A stretch of 9,715 nucleotides of DNA from Nanobdellota archaeon (lineage in GTDB: Archaea > Nanobdellota > Nanobdellia > Woesearchaeales > GW2011-AR9), in contig JAHJDQ010000204.1 in the NCBI GenBank assembly GCA_018812355.1, positions 1 through 9,715 of the forward strand, read 5' to 3'. Positions 6,005 through 9,715 of the stretch are shown piece by piece. The number at the start of each line of letters is the position of its first letter. Within the stretch, counting starts at the first letter, position 1. Under the pieces are notes generated by a model. It searched no databases and had not been told where the DNA came from. It saw only the letters and a list, made by a program, of their open reading frames with translations. The position numbers and the translations under genes were made by a program.

Positions 6005-7032
6005 AAATATATGACGTGGCGGCACAAATTGCTAATCATCAAGAATATGCTACTAGAAAGGTCATTTTATCTGCAAAGCCAGTTGTAGAAAATATAGAAG
6101 TAATTTCCGCATGTAATCTCCGTTGTAGTATTTGTGTTGATCCGCCAAAGAGGAAAAAGAAATCGCTTAGCCTTGACGAGATAATGGAAATAACAAAGCA
6201 GAACTCAGAGGTCTTTGAGGGAGAGAGTGTATGGCTACATCATTATGGTGAACCACTTTTACATTCACAGATCACGGATATAATTCAGTATTTATCAAGC
6301 GTTGGAGTTCGTCCTAGGTTATCTACAAATGGGATACTACTTACTCCGGCACTAAGTAGAGAGCTGATTAAAGCGGGCCTTTCCGAAATTGTTTTCTCTG
6401 TCGATGGGAGTTTCAAAGAATCGTATGAAAGAATTAGAGTTGGTGCCAATTATGAAACTGTAATGGAGAATGTTAGGAATTTCTTACAGATAAAGAAGGA
6501 GTCCGGGTCCATTACTCCTGAAACGCAAGTACAATTTGTGGATGTTTATGGTTCAAATGATGAAGCTGAAAGGTTTACTGCCTACTGGTCCAAAACTGAC
6601 GTAAACTGGATAAATATAAAAATTCCTTCAACAAGAGCGCAAAAGATAGCAGATAATGAAATATTAACACAAATCCGAGCAAGGCATCACAGAGATTATA
6701 CTAGCAACCATCTGCCTTGTTCTTGGCTCTGGACGTCAATGGTAATATTATCTGATGGCGATGTCATTCCTTGTTGTACTGACCTATCAGGGTCAATATC
6801 TATGGGCAATGTATTTGAACTACCTTTGATGGATATTTGGAATGGAGAGAGAGCGAGGCAGATGAGAGAAGATCATATCGCTGGCACATATAAGTCTGCA
6901 AAAATTTGCAAAACCTGTCCTGAACTAAAAGCTTATACTTGTAGTGCAGAAGAAAAATTAACTGAGTCAGGCTTAGACCAGTCACGTTCACAAATCAGCT
7001 TCAGTAGCCACAGGATAATTAAAAATGTCTAG
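6001..7032 (+). CDS. Radical SAM/SPASM domain protein (second)
   Basis: This protein has 343 residues. The cluster motif is CNLRCSIC (Cys38, 42, 45), with HYGEPLLH (81-88) as the SAM-binding motif and STNGILL (108-114) and FSVDGS (132-137) as barrel strands. The C-terminal SPASM domain is textbook: PCSWLWTSMVILSDGDV (Cys240), IPCCTDLSGSISMGN (Cys258/259), LMDIWNGERARQMRE and CKTCPE (Cys303/306), plus Cys314. This architecture is shared by enzymes that modify peptides, sugars or nucleosides (for example dehydrogenation of aminoglycoside precursors, or peptide cross-linking), so the substrate is open. It starts in an ATGA overlap with the DUF362 gene and ends overlapping the next gene by 8 bases. 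A basic stretch RKKKS (51-55) follows the cluster motif. Confidence 0.93.
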   Translation: MKIYDVAAQIANHQEYATRKVILSAKPVVENIEVISACNLRCSICVDPPKRKKKSLSLDEIMEITKQNSEVFEGESVWLHHYGEPLLHSQITDIIQYLSSVGVRPRLSTNGILLTPALSRELIKAGLSEIVFSVDGSFKESYERIRVGANYETVMENVRNFLQIKKESGSITPETQVQFVDVYGSNDEAERFTAYWSKTDVNWINIKIPSTRAQKIADNEILTQIRARHHRDYTSNHLPCSWLWTSMVILSDGDVIPCCTDLSGSISMGNVFELPLMDIWNGERARQMREDHIAGTYKSAKICKTCPELKAYTCSAEEKLTESGLDQSRSQISFSSHRIIKNV

Positions 7033-8239
7033 AACGATAGATTTTGGAAAAATCGAACCTACCAAGTTTGTATTTAATAATAGAATAATGTTTTACAACA
7101 GAATAACGGCGAAGAAATTGTTCTTGGAGAGTGAAGTTGCTGATACTGATCCTACAGAATGGAAGAAACTAGTTGAAGGCAAAGTAACGATAGAAGAACC
7201 TAGAACTAAGAAATTTCGATTAGAGGTCACTTTGAAGTGTAATAGTGCATGTGATTACTGCCTCGTCTATAAAAATGAAATACCTCAGATCGGGCAGGGG
7301 ATGTCATTGGAAGCTGCCAGAAGGATTATCAAGAGATTCAATGAGGAAGTTAAAGATGGATCATTGATGGTGATAGGTGGAGAGCCATTAGTGAATCTTG
7401 ATGTTGTACGCTACATAGTAGAAAATACTAATGGCAGAATAGGAGTATATACAAATGCTACACTAGTAACTGAGGATGTTGCCAAATTTCTCTCCAGACC
7501 AAATGTTACTTTCTACGTATCTATCGACGGAATGGGGCCTTGGAACTTTCACCGTAAATATTTGTCAGGCAAACCCACATTTAAAGACACGATGGAAGGT
7601 TATAAAAAGCTACGGGACGCAGGAGCTAACACTGCTATTACTTGTCTGGTTACAGAAGATAACATTGATCATATGACAGACTTAGTGGCCATATTGCATG
7701 AAGAGCATGAGGAAAGAAAATTTGGATTAAGCATTCCTCATTTTATAAGAGATAGTCCTTTTGCTGTTGATATTGAAAAATATACCCAGAGAATGTTAAT
7801 TCTTTTTGATTATGCAAAAAGTCATGGAGTTTACATCGATCAGATTGCAAAAAGACTTGATGTTTTAGTAAATGAAAAATTCAGGCTATATGGATGTAAG
7901 ATATTCGGTGAACAGATAACATTTTATCCTGATGGGACAGAAACTCTCTGCACAAAAATTGATACAATCGAAGATTTAAGAAATGCCAAAGTAGAGGATT
8001 TGTTGGAGTTCTTGCCCTTAAATGACGAGTCTTGTTTTGAATGTGCCCCCATTTCAATTTGTGGAGGCGGTTGTTTTTGGGATGCCCAATATGACAAATC
8101 AGGAAGAGATCAAAGAGAATGTTATTTTAATAACAAACTTTTAAGAAAGATGCTATATGATATGGCACAACATGCTCCAAGAGGGACTACAGACAATAAG
8201 AACATTTTAATAGATGCTTATGGGACTATGTTAAGGTGA
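7025..8239 (+). CDS. Radical SAM/SPASM protein, peptide-maturase-like (third)
   Basis: This protein has 404 residues. About 65 residues precede the barrel. The cluster motif is CNSACDYC (Cys72, 76, 79), with VIGGEP (116-121) and VSIDGMG (165-171). The SPASM region has GCKIFGEQ (Cys291), PDGTETLC (Cys309), CFEC (Cys337/340), ICGGGCFW (Cys346/350) and Cys366, the seven-cysteine pattern with CGGGC typical of anaerobic sulfatase-maturase-like and RiPP-maturase enzymes carrying two auxiliary clusters. The N-terminal extension (FVFNNRIMFYNRITAKKLFL) might be a recognition domain. A protein or peptide substrate is therefore a reasonable inference, but no obvious short precursor peptide lies next to the gene. 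A weak AGGA sits 9 bases before the ATG; the next gene follows after 5 bases. Confidence 0.92.
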   Translation: MSRTIDFGKIEPTKFVFNNRIMFYNRITAKKLFLESEVADTDPTEWKKLVEGKVTIEEPRTKKFRLEVTLKCNSACDYCLVYKNEIPQIGQGMSLEAARRIIKRFNEEVKDGSLMVIGGEPLVNLDVVRYIVENTNGRIGVYTNATLVTEDVAKFLSRPNVTFYVSIDGMGPWNFHRKYLSGKPTFKDTMEGYKKLRDAGANTAITCLVTEDNIDHMTDLVAILHEEHEERKFGLSIPHFIRDSPFAVDIEKYTQRMLILFDYAKSHGVYIDQIAKRLDVLVNEKFRLYGCKIFGEQITFYPDGTETLCTKIDTIEDLRNAKVEDLLEFLPLNDESCFECAPISICGGGCFWDAQYDKSGRDQRECYFNNKLLRKMLYDMAQHAPRGTTDNKNILIDAYGTMLR

Positions 8240-8244
8240 ATTGA

Positions 8245-9609
8245 ATGGTAAAACAGATGAATGTGTTGCTTGTAAATCCAGTTGTTATAAATCAAAATTC
8301 CCATCCACCTTTAGGTTTATTATATATAGCCAGTGCTTTAATGGAGAAAGGAGTGGACGTTTCATTATATGATCCAGAAACTTCAGATATTTCTTCATTA
8401 GGTGAACAGATCTCTAATAGAAATATTGATGTCATAGGAGTTTATTCTACTTGTAGTCAACATAATGAAATAGTTAGACTTGTCAGTTTTATTAAAGGAA
8501 GACATAATGACATTCCTATTATTATTGGAGGACCACATGCATCTTCAAATCCTCAAGATGTTATTAAGGATTCTCTTGTAGATATGGTTGTGCAAGGGGA
8601 AGGGGAATTACTATTCCCTGAATTGGTGAATCTTTTTAAGACCGGATATAAATCTAAACCCACATCTTTGAAATTTGGTAATTTCGTATCAGATAAGGTT
8701 GTACAGGCAAAAAAGATTACTGATTTAGATTCGTTGCCCATTCCAGCTCGAGATTTAGCTGATATGTTAAGATACACAAGCAAGGGAATTAATAGAATTA
8801 GAGGGATGGAAATAACAGGCACTTCAATCATAGCGACAAGGGCCTGTCCTTATACTTGTTCCTTCTGTGGTAGCGATGCTGTTTTTGGAAATAAAGTTAT
8901 TTATCGAGATCCAAAAAATGTTGTTGATGAAATGAGAATGTTAAAGCAAGAATATGGCGTTGAAGGATTATTCTTTCTCGATGATACCCTTACAGTTAAT
9001 AAAAGATATCTTGCAAAATTCCTAGGAGAACTTATAGAAGCGGATCTTGATATTTCGTGGGCATTGCAGTCCAGAGTTGAGAATATTGATGAGAATATAG
9101 TGAGACTACTAAAAAAGTCTGGATGCGTACAAATTGAGTTTGGTATTGAATCCGGTTCTGAAAGGATTCTAAGGCTTATGAATAAAAGACAATCTATCTC
9201 TGATGTTTATCAGGCTTTCGAAGCTTTAAGAGAATCAGGAATAAGGACATTTGGAAATTTCATGTTTGATTATCCAACAGAGACGCGAGAAGATATTGAT
9301 AAAACATTAGATTTGATTTTAGGAGTCCAGCCAGATGTTTATGGGTTATGGCAATCCACGCCTTATCCCGGAACAGCTCTTTATAATTTCGCAAAACGAG
9401 CAGGATTACTTACATTTTCTAAAAATCAATTATATGATTTTTTTGATAAAATGTGGACCGAAAGGATAGAAGATTTCCGCGGTTATTTTAAATCAAGTCC
9501 GGAAATTTTTGAGTATACAAAAGAGCGAATAAATTCTCTAGGCTTACAAGAGAGAATGTATCAAGGAAACTGGACGATTCTTAATCAGGGGAAGAAAAAT
9601 GCAAAATAG
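8245..9609 (+). CDS. B12-binding-domain radical SAM enzyme
   Basis: This protein has 454 residues. The N-terminal Rossmann-type B12-binding domain (about 5-150) shows VLLVNPVV, PPLGLLYIASAL (21-32), IDVIGVYS, IIIGGPHAS (92-100) and VVQGEGE (115-121). It lacks a DxHxxG ligand motif, as usual for this class. The radical SAM core has RACPYTCSFC (Cys201, 205, 208), LFFLDDT (242-248), SWALQSRV, QIEFGIESGSE (296-306) and GNFMFDYPTET, characteristic of BchE/methyltransferase-type enzymes. The family includes methylases of unactivated carbons or phosphinates and non-methylating ring-forming enzymes, so the reaction is undetermined. AGGTGA at 8234-8239 overlaps the previous stop and lies 5 bases before this ATG; an ATG at 8257 is the alternative start. 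The gene overlaps the next one by 11 bases. Confidence 0.94.
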   Translation: MVKQMNVLLVNPVVINQNSHPPLGLLYIASALMEKGVDVSLYDPETSDISSLGEQISNRNIDVIGVYSTCSQHNEIVRLVSFIKGRHNDIPIIIGGPHASSNPQDVIKDSLVDMVVQGEGELLFPELVNLFKTGYKSKPTSLKFGNFVSDKVVQAKKITDLDSLPIPARDLADMLRYTSKGINRIRGMEITGTSIIATRACPYTCSFCGSDAVFGNKVIYRDPKNVVDEMRMLKQEYGVEGLFFLDDTLTVNKRYLAKFLGELIEADLDISWALQSRVENIDENIVRLLKKSGCVQIEFGIESGSERILRLMNKRQSISDVYQAFEALRESGIRTFGNFMFDYPTETREDIDKTLDLILGVQPDVYGLWQSTPYPGTALYNFAKRAGLLTFSKNQLYDFFDKMWTERIEDFRGYFKSSPEIFEYTKERINSLGLQERMYQGNWTILNQGKKNAK

Positions 9610-9715
9610 AGTGTGTTGTGTTGCTCAAGGACTTATTGATTATGTTATTTTATGTGAGTCCATACCTAAACCTCTTAAAGAGGGAAATAATGAAATTGAA
9701 ATGACAACACTCAAT
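9599..9715 (+). CDS. PfkB/ribokinase-family kinase, N-terminal fragment (runs off window)
   Basis: The first 39 codons are open to the right edge. The sequence VCCVAQGLIDYVILCESIPK resembles the N-terminal strand and D-x-V-x-x-V-x-x-x-P-x-P pattern of PfkB kinases, which phosphorylate ribose, fructose phosphates or nucleosides. The glycine-rich substrate motif that would confirm this lies beyond the window. AGGGGA at 9587-9592 precedes the ATG at normal spacing, and the start lies inside the end of the B12 radical SAM gene, so it belongs to the same operon. The assignment is moderate because only the first 39 residues are seen. Confidence 0.55.
   Translation, partial: MQNRVCCVAQGLIDYVILCESIPKPLKEGNNEIEMTTLN

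Noticed and set aside
7476..7676. 66-residue plus-strand ORF inside the third radical SAM gene
   Set aside because: It is out of frame within a conserved barrel region and has no independent support.
1..9715. CRISPR arrays, insertion sequences or integrase genes
   Set aside because: No regularly spaced repeats, transposase motifs or terminal inverted repeats were seen on either strand.

Overview
The window looks like an AT-rich archaeal chromosome or contig. The evidence is archaeal-style BRE/TATA promoters in the divergent intergenic region (TTTTATAAA on +, TTTAAATAT on -), Shine-Dalgarno sequences of the AGGTGA/AGGAGG type, and a short archaeal/eukaryal-like methionyl-tRNA synthetase with two zinc knuckles. 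A DPANN-type lineage is possible, but I cannot establish this from the sequence alone.

Left part (1-1975, minus strand): a methionyl-tRNA synthetase gene (metG) is followed by a small unrecognised ORF. A strong stem-loop with a T run (60-106) lies beyond it, and short mini-hairpins lie in 1-58. The 286-base gap between metG and the rightward genes (1976-2261) carries divergent promoters. On the metG strand it also carries a possible 29-codon Met-rich mini-ORF, whose tandem Met codons sit in one of three mutually exclusive hairpin arms. This resembles an attenuator.

Right part (2262-9715, plus strand): nine tightly packed genes, most overlapping by 4-14 bases or separated by a few bases, run off the right edge. 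In order they are: a HAD-family phosphatase/phosphomutase, an unrecognised Cys- and aromatic-rich 133-residue protein, a radical SAM enzyme with a SPASM/twitch-like C-terminus, a nucleoside phosphorylase/nucleosidase-fold protein (TTG start), a DUF362 protein with a long N-terminal extension, a radical SAM/SPASM enzyme, a second radical SAM/SPASM enzyme with peptide-maturase-like cysteines, a B12-binding-type radical SAM enzyme, and the start of a PfkB/ribokinase-family kinase.

How they may work together (inference): four different radical SAM enzymes in one translationally coupled operon, with nucleoside/sugar-phosphate enzymes and DUF362, point to a multi-step biosynthetic pathway. The product could be a modified nucleoside or sugar, or a modified peptide. 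The nucleosidase-like protein, kinase and HAD enzyme might instead dispose of the 5'-deoxyadenosine that radical SAM chemistry releases. No product can be named from sequence alone. The operon is the most likely undescribed system in the window.
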